From assembly GCF_011764445.1 (NCBI RefSeq), contig NZ_BLPG01000001.1, positions 8,795,316-8,859,315 on the forward strand: 64,000 bases of DNA, written 5' to 3'. The notes below the pieces were generated by a model. That model did no database searches. It was given only the letters and a program-made list of their open reading frames with translations, and was not told the origin of the DNA. Of this stretch, positions 43,521-52,312 are shown piece by piece. Numbering within the stretch: position 1 is the stretch's first letter; each line of letters opens with the position of its first letter. A program made the position numbers and the translations under genes. Origin of the DNA: Phytohabitans rumicis (GTDB taxonomy: Bacteria; Actinomycetota; Actinomycetes; Mycobacteriales; Micromonosporaceae).

Positions 43521-44295
43521 TCGAGCCCCTGTTGTACGCCGAGGACCTGCGGCTGGCGTTCGGCCCGACCCAGGCCCTGGCCGGCGTCGACATCACGATC
43601 CAAGCCGGCGAGGTGGTGGCGCTGCTGGGCCAGTCCGGCTCCGGCAAGTCCACGCTGCTGCACTGCCTGGCCGGCATCCTGCGTCCGGACGGCGGCCAGG
43701 TCCGCTACCGTGGCGCCCGCCTCGACGCCCAGTCCGAGGAGGCGCGCAGCCGGCTGCGCCGCGACGAGTTCGGGTTCGTGTTCCAGTTCGGCTCGCTCGT
43801 GCCGGAGCTGACCGCCGCGGAGAACGTCGCGCTGCCGCTGCGGCTGGCCGGCACCAAGAAGCGGCCGGCGGAGGCCCGCGCCCGGGAGTGGTTGGCGCGG
43901 CTCGGCGTCCCCGACGTGGCAGGCAAGCGCCCCGGCGAGATGTCCGGCGGCCAGGGGCAGCGGGTCGCCGTCGCCCGCGCGCTGGTCGGCGAGCCGCGCG
44001 TCGTGTTCGCCGACGAGCCGACCGGCGCGCTGGACAGCCTCAACGGCGAGCTGGTCATGGACGAGCTGATGCGGGCCGCCCGCGCCCAGGGGCCTCCGTC
44101 GTGCTGGTCACCCACGAGGCGCGCATCGCGGCGTACGCCGATCGCGAGGTCGTCCTGCACGACGGCCGCATCATGGCGCCGGGGCCGACAGATTCCGGAG
44201 CTTGGCGCGGAGCGACGAGCCCGGAATCTGCCGGCAACCGGCGCCAAAGCGAGCGGAGCGAGCCAGCCAGCTCGGCCCCGCCGGCCGCCCTGTGA
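43517..44295 (+). CDS. ABC exporter ATP-binding protein (LolD/MacB type), one-base frameshift
   Basis: The product is about 259 residues when repaired. Walker A is LGQSGSGKSTL, the signature MSGGQGQRVAVARALV and Walker B VVFADEPTGALDS; the D-loop and LNGELVMDEL follow. At the GGGG run 44089-44092 the frame breaks; one extra G joins RAAARAQG to ASVVLVTHEARIAAYADREV. The C-terminal tail (PTDSGAWRGATSPESAGNRR) is encoded by a palindromic element (44181-44280). It shares GTGA overlaps with PadR and with the permease. It probably powers export of a drug, lipid or peptide with the FtsX-like permease. Confidence 0.85.
44181..44280 (+). repeat. Palindromic element at the 3' end of the ABC exporter ATPase gene
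   Basis: GGGGCCGA (44181-44188) pairs with TCGGCCCC (44272-44279), enclosing CAGATTCCGG (44189-44198) pairing with 44221-44230, and GCCGG-CAA-CCGGC. It shares GCGAGCCAGCCAG and a GCGGAGCGACGAG loop with the element at 31684-31770. It encodes the last 35 or so residues of the ATPase. Confidence 0.75.
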
Positions 44296-46699
44296 TCGGG
44301 CTCGGGCTGCGGTTGACGTTCAGCGCCAACCGGGTGCGGCTGGTCATGATGGTCGGCGGGGTGGCCGTCGCGGTCGCGCTCCTGATGGGCATGACCGGCG
44401 CGCTGCCGGCCGCCGCGGAGCGCGTCGCCAAGACCGCCGGCCGGGGCGCCGACGTCGAGTCCCTGTCGGGGTCCGAGGGGGTGCGCACCCGCCTGTCGGT
44501 CGGGCTGTGGCGGGAGCGGCAGGTCCGCGTACTCCTGGTGGAGCTGGTGGGGCCGGACGTGCCGCCGCCGCCCGGCCTGCCGCGCACGCCGCGGGCCGGC
44601 GAGGTCTACGTCTCGCCCGCCCTGAGCCGGGCCCTGGCCGGCGAGCACGGCGACGAGCTGGCGCCCCGGCTGCCCGGCAGGGTGCTCGGCGAGGTGACGC
44701 GGGCCGGGCTGGTCGGCCCCGACGAGCTGTACGCGGTGGCCGGCGTCGCCGCGGGCGAGCTGGACGGGGTCGGCGCGCGGGAGGACTACGCGCCCGGGTT
44801 CGCCAAGCCGGCCAGGGGCCTGCTCGCGTCGCAGGGCGCGTTCGTCGACGGCACCGGCATGCGGAGCACCCGAAACCCGGTGGAGGCGCTGCCGATCATC
44901 CTGGGCCTGGCCGCGGTCGGCCTGATCACCCCGCTGCTGGTCCTGGTCGGCACCTCGACCCGACTCTCGGCCGCCAGCCGGGAGCGCCGTGCCAGCGCCA
45001 TGCGCCTGGTCGGTGCCACGCCCCGCCAGCTGCGCCGGCTCGGTGCCGTCGAGGGCGCCGCGGTCGGCGTGCTCGGCGCCTTGGCCGGGCTCGCGGTATT
45101 CCTCCTCCTGCGAGCGCCGGCGGCCGAGATCATGCCGATCCGGGACGGCCTCTACGCCGGCGACCTCGCGCCACCCCTGCCGGTCATGCTCGCCGTCCTG
45201 CTCGGGGTGCCCGTCCTGACCGGCGCGGCCGGCGTGCTCGCACTGCGCCGCGCGGTGTCCACGCCGCTGACCGCGCGCCGCCAGGCCGGCCGGCCCGCGG
45301 CCGGCCCACTGCGGCTGGCGCCGCTCGCCCTCGGGCTGCTGGCGCTGGCCGGCGCGTACGCCGACCGGGGCGCCCTGCCGACCGGTGCCTGGCACGCGAA
45401 GGCGCTGCTCTTCGCCGGGGCGCGGCGTGCCTGGTCGGCATCGCGATCGGCGCGGCACCGCTGTCCCGGCTGGCCGGGGCGCTGCTGGCCCGCTGGGGTC
45501 CCGGCCTGTCCAGCCAGTTCGCCGGGCGCCGGCTGCTGACCGACCCGGCCGGCGCGGCCCGCACGGTCACCGGCACGGCGCTGGTGGTGGTCGTGGTCGG
45601 GTGGGTGCTCGCGTTCCTGCCGATCCTGGCGCCGGGCGGCATGGGCGGCAACAGCCACCTGGCCGGCGTCCTGCCGGACCACACGGTCATCGTGACGCTC
45701 GCCGCCGACTCCGATGCGGACGGCGCGGCCACGGCCCTGCGCGCGCTGCCCGGAGTCGCCGCGACCGCCGCGATCCGCTCGGTCACGCTGCGCCCGCCCG
45801 GCGTCGCGGCCACGCCCGACAGCACCGGCGTCGACCGGGGCGTGACGGCGGTCGTGGCCGACTGCACCCAACTCGCCGCCGTGGTGGGCGCCCTGCCCGG
45901 CTGCCGTCCGGACACCGTCTACCGGCTACCGTCCAGCACCTTCGACGCCGAGACCCTCGCCGCCGCCGGCCGGCTGCAACCGGCCGCCGAGACCGAGGAA
46001 CGGTCCGACCCGGCGGCGCCGATCGTCCGCGTACCCAACACCGTGGACACCGTGGACCTGCCCGGCGGCCTGACGCAGGACGTCTCGTACGGCTTCACCA
46101 TCTGGGGCGACCTGCTCGTGCCGCCCGCGCTGCTGCCCGGGTACGACGCGCCGGGCCGCTGGTTCCCGACGCTGCTGGTCAGCACCGACGGCCGGCCCGG
46201 CACGGTCGAGGCCGTCCGCACCACCCTCGGCCCGGTCGCGATGGTCCTGCCGCCGACCACGCCGGCGGAGGCGGTGGACCTGGCCCGCTCCGAATCGGAC
46301 GGCTACCGGCAGGCGGCACTGATCGCCGCGCTCGCCGTCATCCTCACTGGTGGGCTGTCGCTCGCCGTCACCACCGCCGACGCGGTCCGCGAACGCCAGC
46401 GGGCGCACGCCGCGCTCACCGCCATGGGTACGCCGGCCCGACTGCTGCGCCGCAGCCTCCTGCTGCACACCGCGTTGCCGCTGCTGCTCAACGTCGGCCT
46501 CGCGCTCCTCGTCACGGCGGCCACCTCATGGCTGTACCTGCGGGTGACGACCGACCCGGCGGCCACCGGCATCCACCTGCCCTGGCCCGGCTACGCGGCC
46601 ATCGCCGGCACCGCCCTGACCGCCTGCCTGCTCGCCACCGTCGCCGCGCTGCCCTTCGTCCGCGCCGCCACCCGCCCCGACGCCCTCCGCACCGAGTAA
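44292..46699 (+). CDS. FtsX-like ABC exporter permease, one-base frameshift
   Basis: The product is about 802 residues when repaired. The N-terminus is a membrane anchor (LMMVGGVAVAVALLMGMTGA), followed by a long extracytoplasmic region, an FtsX domain (ALPIILGLAAVGLITPLLVLVGTSTRLSAASRERRASAMRLVGAT), and a second FtsX domain at the end (AALIAALAVILTGGLSLAVTTADAVRERQRAHAALTAMG). The frame breaks at the GGGG run 45417-45420 (LLFAG to GAACLVGIAIGAAPLSRL); one extra G cures it. It overlaps the ATPase stop by GTGA. The arrangement, PadR-ATPase-permease, is a common actinobacterial exporter module. The substrate is unknown. Confidence 0.87.
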
Positions 46700-46707
46700 C
46701 CCTCCAT

Positions 46708-46866
46708 CCCCGCGGCCTCCTCTCCCCGCGGCCTCCTCTCCCCGCGGCCTCCTCTCCCCGCGGCCTCCTCTCCCCGCGCGCGCCGCTCCCCGCGCGCGCC
46801 GCTCCCCGCGCGCGCCGCTCCCCGCGCCGCTCCCTCCCCGCGCCGCTCCCTCCTCGTGCCGGCCTC
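46708..46866. repeat. 16-bp GC tandem repeat array
   Basis: About nine to ten head-to-tail units of 16 bases follow the permease stop. The units drift: first CCCCGCGGCCTCCTCT (4-5 units), then CCCCGCGCGCGCCGCT (3), then CCCCGCGCCGCTCCCT (2). The array leads into a family C palindrome. The whole 46700-47631 interval has no credible gene. Confidence 0.85.
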
Positions 46867-46896
46867 CTGGTGCCGCTCTCGCCGTGCCGGCCTCCC

Positions 46897-46979
46897 CGTC
46901 GATCAAGGGCGAATGGTCGTGCTTTGATCTCCGATCCACGGCCGTTCGTCCTTGATCGACGCGAAAGTCCTTGATCGGT
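46897..46979. repeat. Family C nested palindrome, copy 5
   Basis: It has the GTCGATCAAGGGC and GTCCTTGATCGAC pairs and the core GGTCGTGCTTTGATCTCCG, in the same orientation as copies 2 and 4. It follows the tandem array downstream of the permease gene. Confidence 0.9.
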
Positions 46980-47020
46980 GAGGTGCGGGGTCGCGGGGGA
47001 GGTGGGGCGGCGCCCGTTGC

Positions 47021-47430
47021 GTGAGTGGGGCGCCCTCATGGCCGGGTAGTTAAGGGTTCTTGGCCGCCCAAGATTCCGCCCTGCCCCACCAAGTCGAGCG
47101 ATCGAATCGATCTAGGAAGCATCGTGGGTATAAATCGGACTCGATACCCACGATTCTTCCTAGATCGACACCAGCCTGCGGTGATCATGAGGTTGGCGTC
47201 GGGGAGAGCGTTTGCTCTGACGCTAACCTCATGATCACCGCAGCTATCGGGCTACCGTCCGAGTGGTCAGGGAACGGCGCGGCCACCGGCGAGGCATCTT
47301 GCGCTGTGCCGGGTTCCCCAACCATCCGGCCTTGCGGGCGCCCTGGTTGGGTGTTGTGGCGTGAGGAGGGGCGCCCTGTTCACGCCGGGGCGGGTATAGG
47401 GGCGCCCTCCTCACGTCCGGGCCGCCAACA
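47021..47430. repeat. Repeat islet with two near-perfect hairpins (47108-47167 and 47177-47242)
   Basis: Outer arms GGGGCGCCCTCATGGCCGGG (47027-47046) and their complement near 47328-47342 enclose two hairpins. The first has 24-bp arms, 47108-47131 with 47144-47167, with a single mismatch. The second has perfect 18-bp arms, 47177-47194 with 47225-47242, and resembles 119-179. GGGGACCCC and GGGCGCCC palindromes follow. The layout matches the 22.2-22.6 kb islet, with different hairpins inside. Confidence 0.8.
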
Positions 47431-47494
47431 GGGGACCCCTTTTGGGGGCTCCCGTCGCGCGTGTCGTGCCCAGCAGCCCCGCCACAGCCCGCCC

Positions 47495-47598
47495 GCGTCG
47501 ATCAAGGACTTTCGCGTCGATCAAGGGCAAACGGCCGTGGATCGGAGATCAAAGCACGACCATTCGCCCTTGATCGACGGGAAAGCCCTTGATCGGCG
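47495..47598. repeat. Family C nested palindrome, copy 6
   Basis: It has GTCGATCAAGGA and GTCGATCAAGGGC on the left, complements on the right, and the core GGCCGTGGATCGGAGATC in the copy 1 orientation. It lies about 35 bp downstream of the lipoprotein gene stop at 47632. Confidence 0.9.
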
Positions 47599-47631
47599 GG
47601 GAAGCCGGCGGTCGGCGGGGGAGGGTGGGAG

Positions 47632-48762
47632 CTAGGCGGTTACCTTCACCGCGGTCCATGTGCGGCGGGCGCCGGTGCCGGTGCTCAGGTACGTCATGCC
47701 GGGCTGGTTGTCGCGGCCGTAGAGGGTGCCGTCCGGGAGCTGGCCCACCCAGTCGAGCCGTGGCATGCCCGGGGAGGGGATGTAGGCGCCGCCGTCGAGG
47801 TATCCGGACACGTCGGGCCCGGTGATCGCGAGCAGGCCACCGCCGGCCGGCGCCACCGCGTACGGCATGCGCCGCTCCTGGGTGATGCCGGTGATCGGGC
47901 GCGGCACCCAGGAGCCGCCCTGGAGCTGCCAGATCAGCGGGAGGCCGGTGCCCTTGCGGGCGGCTGCGTGGCGTACGGCGAGCCGACCACCACCCTGGCC
48001 GCCGGACGACGCCTGCTCCTGGTCGGCGACCAGCCAGACGTCGCGGCCGTCCGCGGAGGTCGCGACCCGGGCGTTCCAGATCGTGCCGCCGGGCTGCTCG
48101 GGCACGGCGAGCGGGGTGAAGTGGCCGGCGGACTTGCCGTACGCGGTGACGGCCCGCCCGCCGTCCACGCCGGCCAGCCAGAGGCGCCCGTCCCGGCCGT
48201 TGGTGAGCGACCGGGCGCTGTCCAGATCGGCGGGTACGTCCTGGTGCCAGTCCGGCGCGGTCCAGTCCCGGAAGGCGCAGCCGCCCTTCTCCGGGCAGTC
48301 CAGGTAGAACTGTCCATCCGCGGAGTGATAGTCGGCCGGCGGCACGCCCGAGGCGTCGTACGGGCGGGATTGCCAGGTCGCGGCGCCGGTGCGGGAGACG
48401 TACCAGGCGTGCGGCTCGGCGAGCAGCACCACCACCGGTCCGCCGCCCACGTAGATCTGGTGGTTCTTCGCCTGCGGCCGGGGGTGGGTGCGTGCCCGCC
48501 AGCTCCGGCCGCCGTCCTCGGTGCCGAACAGCCGCGCCTCGCACCGCTCGCCGCCGCAGCGGACGAACAGCGCGTACCCGCGCCGGGCGTCGGCGAACTC
48601 GACGGACAGCGGCGCGTACCCGGCCGGCACGTCGAGGCGGGCGGTCAGGTGCGCCGTTTCCGCGGGGACTGGGAGCGAGGGCTCGGGCCGCTGCGCGGTG
48701 CAGGCGGCCGTGGCCAGCACCAGCACGGTGACGGCCAGTACCCGCCGCGATCGTCTCGTCAT
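47632..48762 (-). CDS. Secreted or lipid-anchored beta-propeller protein with Asp-box
   Basis: This 376-residue protein has a hydrophobic signal (VLAVTVLVLATAAC) whose Cys21 could be lipidated, although -3 is Thr, so the lipobox is weak. The mature protein has repeats like a BNR/sialidase-type propeller: FADARRGYALFV, FGTEDGGRSWRART (Asp-box), TGAATWQSRPYD, and the final YLSTGTGARRTWTAVKV. CDECPEKGGC-type Cys suggest disulfides. It probably sits on the cell surface; no enzymatic residues are assigned. A GTG about 12 bases upstream is an alternative start. Confidence 0.78.
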   Translation of the reverse strand: MTRRSRRVLAVTVLVLATAACTAQRPEPSLPVPAETAHLTARLDVPAGYAPLSVEFADARRGYALFVRCGGERCEARLFGTEDGGRSWRARTHPRPQAKNHQIYVGGGPVVVLLAEPHAWYVSRTGAATWQSRPYDASGVPPADYHSADGQFYLDCPEKGGCAFRDWTAPDWHQDVPADLDSARSLTNGRDGRLWLAGVDGGRAVTAYGKSAGHFTPLAVPEQPGGTIWNARVATSADGRDVWLVADQEQASSGGQGGGRLAVRHAAARKGTGLPLIWQLQGGSWVPRPITGITQERRMPYAVAPAGGGLLAITGPDVSGYLDGGAYIPSPGMPRLDWVGQLPDGTLYGRDNQPGMTYLSTGTGARRTWTAVKVTA

Positions 48763-48787
48763 GCCGTGAGGAGTCACCAAGGAACGC

Positions 48788-48823
48788 GAAGGATCCGAGT
48801 CGCCATGACGACCCGGATCCTTC
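48788..48823 (-). terminator. Hairpin terminator after the M28 peptidase gene
   Basis: GAAGGATCCGAGTCG (48788-48802) pairs with 48809-48823 with one mismatch around a 6-base loop. It lies 11 bases downstream of the M28 stop and before the start of the lipoprotein gene on the same strand. There is no clear T-run. Confidence 0.6.
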
Positions 48824-48833
48824 ACGATCAGAG

Positions 48834-50435
48834 TTACTCCAGCCAGAGGCCGTGAGCGGTGGTCGCCGCGGGGGCTGACCGGGCCGCTGTCGTTGCCACG
48901 ACGCGTGGCGGGATGGTGGATGTGTCGTTCGCGAAGGTGGCGACGGCCGTCGCTACGGCGTCGGCGTTCGTGTCGATCGCGAACGTGTTGACGTTGCCGA
49001 ACAGCCGGTACTCCCGCCGGAGCTGCCGGTAGAGGGCGGCGTCGGCGCCGTCCCGTTCGGGCGTCAGGCTGTCGCACTTCTGGTGGTAGCACGGGTCGTA
49101 CTGCGCGCCCGCGACACCGCCCCACAGCGCGACGTCCGCCGCGGTCTTGTGCACCTCGGCGCCGGTGAACAGGCCGCCGGCCGGGATGCCGGTCGCGATG
49201 AACGGGCCGTAGTCGGAGCGTCCGGTGAAGTCGGACGCGGCGGTGGCTTCACCGCGCCTGGCGAAGAACGCCTGGAAGACGGCCTCGATCTGGGCCGAGC
49301 CGGCCGGCCCGGGACCCGCGCCTTCGGCGGCCGAGTCGTCGCCGTCGTACACGCCGAACGTGTAGTTGGGCGACCCGATCATGTCGAAGTTGAGGTAGAG
49401 AGCGATCTTGGCGTGCTCCTCCGCCGGCAGGTTGTTGATGTAGAACGTCGAGCCGACCAGGTTGGCCTCCTCGGCGCCCCACCAGGCGAAGCGGAGCTTG
49501 TTCTTGGTCTTGACGTTGCGCAGTTGGAGCGCGACCTCGAGGATGCCGGCGCTGCCGGATCCGTTGTCGTTGATGCCCGCGCCGGCCGGCACGGAGTCGA
49601 GGTGGGCACCGGACATCACGACCTCGTTCGGGTCGCCGTACCGGGACTCGGCGATCACGTTCTCCGTGTTGCGGACCTCGGCGATCGTCTCGGTCGTGAT
49701 CGTCACGTTGAGGTTCGCGGTGCCGGCGAACGCGACACCCATCGGGTACGACACCGAGATGGCCGGGATGCCGACCGGGTTGCCCAGGGTGCCGAAGAAC
49801 AGGTCCTGGCGGTCCGGGCCGGTCGTATTGCCTTGGTTCATGATGATAACGCCGGTCGCGCCAGCCGCCTCGGCGTTCGCGGCCTTCTGCCCGAACGGGC
49901 AGGTGCCGCGCTGCACCAGCGCGATGTTGCCGTTGACCGCGGGTGTGAAGTCGGTCGCCTCGCAGCCCGACGAGCTGGCGTTCGGCGTGGTGAGCACGAG
50001 GTCGACGGGGACCACCAGCCCGGCGGCCGTGCCGTCGCCGGAGCAGTCCAGCACGTCGTAGTCGACCTGGTCGACGTACGTCGTCGGGGTGGGCGAGTTC
50101 TGCGCGAACGACGAGCCGGTGTCCTCGCAGAAGTTGAACTGGAACGGTTGGCGGGTGACGCGGTAGCCGGCGAGCCGCATCAGGGTCGCCACGTAGTCGG
50201 CGCTCCGGTCGAAGCCGGGGCTGCCCGACGCGCGGGTGCCGCCGTTGAGCGAGGCGAACGCCTGAAGCGCCACGAGGTGCCGCAGGACGCCCGCGAGCGT
50301 GACGGATTTGGCTAGTTTGTCAGGGTTGACCTTGCTGGAGGTCGCCTGCGCGGGTGACGCGACGGCGAACGTCCCCAGCAACATCGCCACGGCAGCGGTC
50401 GCGCCGAGGCGTCGTCGTAACGAGCGAGTCACCAC
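48834..50435 (-). CDS. Secreted M28-family aminopeptidase with PA domain
   Basis: This 533-residue protein has a signal peptide (RLGATAAVAMLLGTFAVASPAQA), a PA domain inserted around GNIALVQRGTCPFGQKAANA, and an M28 zinc peptidase domain with metal ligands in SGAHLDSVPAGAGINDNGSG, WWGAEEANLVGS, LNFDMIGSP and YHQKCDSL. It resembles secreted leucine or lysyl aminopeptidases of Streptomyces. It would cleave N-terminal residues from peptides outside the cell. The start is GTG 50435. A 22-bp tandem duplication lies 12 bases upstream. Confidence 0.93.
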   Translation of the reverse strand: MVTRSLRRRLGATAAVAMLLGTFAVASPAQATSSKVNPDKLAKSVTLAGVLRHLVALQAFASLNGGTRASGSPGFDRSADYVATLMRLAGYRVTRQPFQFNFCEDTGSSFAQNSPTPTTYVDQVDYDVLDCSGDGTAAGLVVPVDLVLTTPNASSSGCEATDFTPAVNGNIALVQRGTCPFGQKAANAEAAGATGVIIMNQGNTTGPDRQDLFFGTLGNPVGIPAISVSYPMGVAFAGTANLNVTITTETIAEVRNTENVIAESRYGDPNEVVMSGAHLDSVPAGAGINDNGSGSAGILEVALQLRNVKTKNKLRFAWWGAEEANLVGSTFYINNLPAEEHAKIALYLNFDMIGSPNYTFGVYDGDDSAAEGAGPGPAGSAQIEAVFQAFFARRGEATAASDFTGRSDYGPFIATGIPAGGLFTGAEVHKTAADVALWGGVAGAQYDPCYHQKCDSLTPERDGADAALYRQLRREYRLFGNVNTFAIDTNADAVATAVATFANDTSTIPPRVVATTAARSAPAATTAHGLWLE

Positions 50436-50446
50436 GGTGTGTCCTC

Positions 50447-50490
50447 TCTCTCGGGGAATGTGGAACGATCTCTCGGGGAATGTGCAACGA
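50447..50490 (-). repeat. 22-bp tandem duplication upstream of the M28 peptidase
   Basis: Two adjacent 22-base units (TCTCTCGGGGAATGTGNAACGA) differ by one base. They occupy the leader just before the M28 start, whose Shine-Dalgarno GAGAGAGG derives from the end of the nearer unit. Duplicated ribosome-binding or operator sites are both possible. Confidence 0.75.
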
Positions 50491-50603
50491 CATCTCAGAA
50501 TCTAGGCGCGAGCGACCAAGATCATCACGTTCTGTCCCTAGCTCGTCACAGGAAATCTCGCTTGGCGCCGATGAGTCCCGTGGGGCTGGTAAGTCTTAGG
50601 GGC

Positions 50604-51215
50604 ATGAGACTGACATTGACCGAATTTGTCACCCTCGACGGCGTCTGCCAGGGGCCGGGCGGCCCGACCGAGGACCCGCGCGACGGCTTCACCCAGGGCG
50701 GCTGGCTGGTCCCGTTCTTCGACGAGGAGCTGGGCCAGTTCATGAGCGGCGTGTTCGACGAGGTCGACGCGTTCGTGCTCGGCCGCCGCACGTACGAGAT
50801 CTTCGCCGGGAGCTGGCCGAACTTTCCCGACCCGGACGACCCGATCGCCAGCCGCCTCAACACCCTGCCCAAGTACGTCGCCTCCCGCACCCTGACGCGG
50901 GCGGACTGGAACAACAGCACCGTCCTCGGCGGCGACGTGGTGGCGGAGGTCGCCAAGCTCAAGGAGCAGCCCGGTCGCGAGCTGCAGATCCACGGCAGCG
51001 GCGCGCTGGCGCAGACGCTGTTCGACGCGGGGCTCATCGACACGATCCGGCTCATCGTCTTCCCGGTGGTGCTCGGCACGGGCCTGCGCCTGTTCGCCGA
51101 GGGACGTACCCCGGCGAAGTTCCGCCTGTCCGCGGTGCGCAGCACCCCGGCCGGCGTCACGGTGCAGACCCTCGACCTGGCCGGCGCCCCGGAGTACGGC
51201 ACGGTGGACTTCTGA
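50604..51215 (+). CDS. RibD C-terminal/dihydrofolate reductase-fold protein
   Basis: This 203-residue protein has the NADPH-binding reductase fold of RibD C-terminal/DHFR-like proteins: LTEFVTLDGVCQGPGG, AFVLGRRTYEIFAGSWP, KYVASRTL, LQIHGSGALAQTL and FPVVLGTGLRLFA. The substrate is unknown; stand-alone copies are common in actinomycetes. It is divergent from the M28 gene and is 9 bp before the S66 peptidase gene, so they may be co-transcribed. Confidence 0.92.
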   Translation: MRLTLTEFVTLDGVCQGPGGPTEDPRDGFTQGGWLVPFFDEELGQFMSGVFDEVDAFVLGRRTYEIFAGSWPNFPDPDDPIASRLNTLPKYVASRTLTRADWNNSTVLGGDVVAEVAKLKEQPGRELQIHGSGALAQTLFDAGLIDTIRLIVFPVVLGTGLRLFAEGRTPAKFRLSAVRSTPAGVTVQTLDLAGAPEYGTVDF

Positions 51216-51224
51216 CCGTGTTAG

Positions 51225-52280
51225 ATGGGCGGCGTGCGCCCTGACCTCACCGTGCCACGAAAGCTGTCCGCCGGCGATCGCGTCGCCGTCGTGTCGCCCT
51301 CGTTCGCCGCGCCGGGCATGTTCCCGGCCATCCACGAACGGGCGATGCGACGGCTGCGGGACGACTTCGGCCTGGAGCCGGTGGAGTACCCGACCACCCG
51401 CCGCCTGGGCGCCGCACCCGAGGATCGGGCGGCCGACCTGATGGCCGCGTTCGCCGACCCGGGCGTGCGTGCGGTCCTGGCGAGCATCGGCGGCGACGAC
51501 CAGCTGACCGTCCTGCCGTTCCTGGACCCGGCGGTGGTGACCGGCGACCCGAAGCCCTTCTGCGGCTTCAGCGACAACACCAACCTGCTCAACTGGCTGT
51601 GGAACCAGGGCGTGGTCAGCTATCACGGCGGATCGACCATGATGCACCTCGGCCGGGTCGGCGGGCCGCACCCGGTGTCGGCGGCGTCGCTGCGGGCGGC
51701 CCTGTTCGGGCGGGAAGACCTGGCGCTGCACGAGGTCGACGTGTTCAGCGAGGAGGAGCTGGACTGGAACGAGCCGGCGTCGCTGGACACCCCGTCGCCG
51801 ACAGCGGCGGCGCCCGGCTGGAGCTGGCACCAGCCGGACCGGGTGGTGACCGCGCCGACCTGGGGCGGCAACCTGGAGATCCTGCACTGGAACCTCGCCG
51901 CCAACCGGTGGATCCGCCCCGCCGGCGACTACGCCGGCTGCGTGTTGCTACTGGAGACCTCCGAGGAGATGCCGCCGGCCGCCGAGGTGTACCGGATGCT
52001 GCGCAACGCCGGCGAGCGCGGCCTGCTGGAGCAGTTTCCGGCGATCGTGGTCGGCACGGCCAAGGCCAGCAGCCTGGAACGCCGGACCGAGCCGGCCGAG
52101 CGGGAGCGGTACCGGGCCGACCAGCGCGCCGCGATCCTGCGCGCCCTGGACCGCTACAACGCGTCCGCGATGGTGGTGTTCGATGTGGACCTCGGCCACA
52201 CCGATCCCCAGTGGATCCTGCCGTACGGAGGGCTGGTCACCGTCGACGGCCCGGCCCGCCGGATCACCGCCCACTTCTGA
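51225..52280 (+). CDS. S66-family peptidase (LD-carboxypeptidase/MccF type)
   Basis: This 351-residue protein has the nucleophile Ser in CGFSDNTNLL, Glu in WGGNLEILHW and His in LGHTDPQW, the Ser-Glu-His triad of the S66 family. SIGGDDQLTVLPFLD and an insertion around FSEEELDWNEPASLD fit the MccF branch, which cleaves microcin C-like aminoacyl-nucleotide antibiotics, better than murein LD-carboxypeptidase. Which role applies here is not decidable from sequence. No signal peptide is seen, so it is cytoplasmic. Confidence 0.9.
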   Translation: MGGVRPDLTVPRKLSAGDRVAVVSPSFAAPGMFPAIHERAMRRLRDDFGLEPVEYPTTRRLGAAPEDRAADLMAAFADPGVRAVLASIGGDDQLTVLPFLDPAVVTGDPKPFCGFSDNTNLLNWLWNQGVVSYHGGSTMMHLGRVGGPHPVSAASLRAALFGREDLALHEVDVFSEEELDWNEPASLDTPSPTAAAPGWSWHQPDRVVTAPTWGGNLEILHWNLAANRWIRPAGDYAGCVLLLETSEEMPPAAEVYRMLRNAGERGLLEQFPAIVVGTAKASSLERRTEPAERERYRADQRAAILRALDRYNASAMVVFDVDLGHTDPQWILPYGGLVTVDGPARRITAHF

Positions 52281-52312
52281 CGGGGCACACGTTTGCCTGA
52301 TCTTGCGGCAAG

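Noticed and set aside
12650-47598. The GTCGATCAAGG repeats as a CRISPR array
   Set aside because: Copies are palindromic, far apart, in both orientations and without regular spacers. No cas gene is present.
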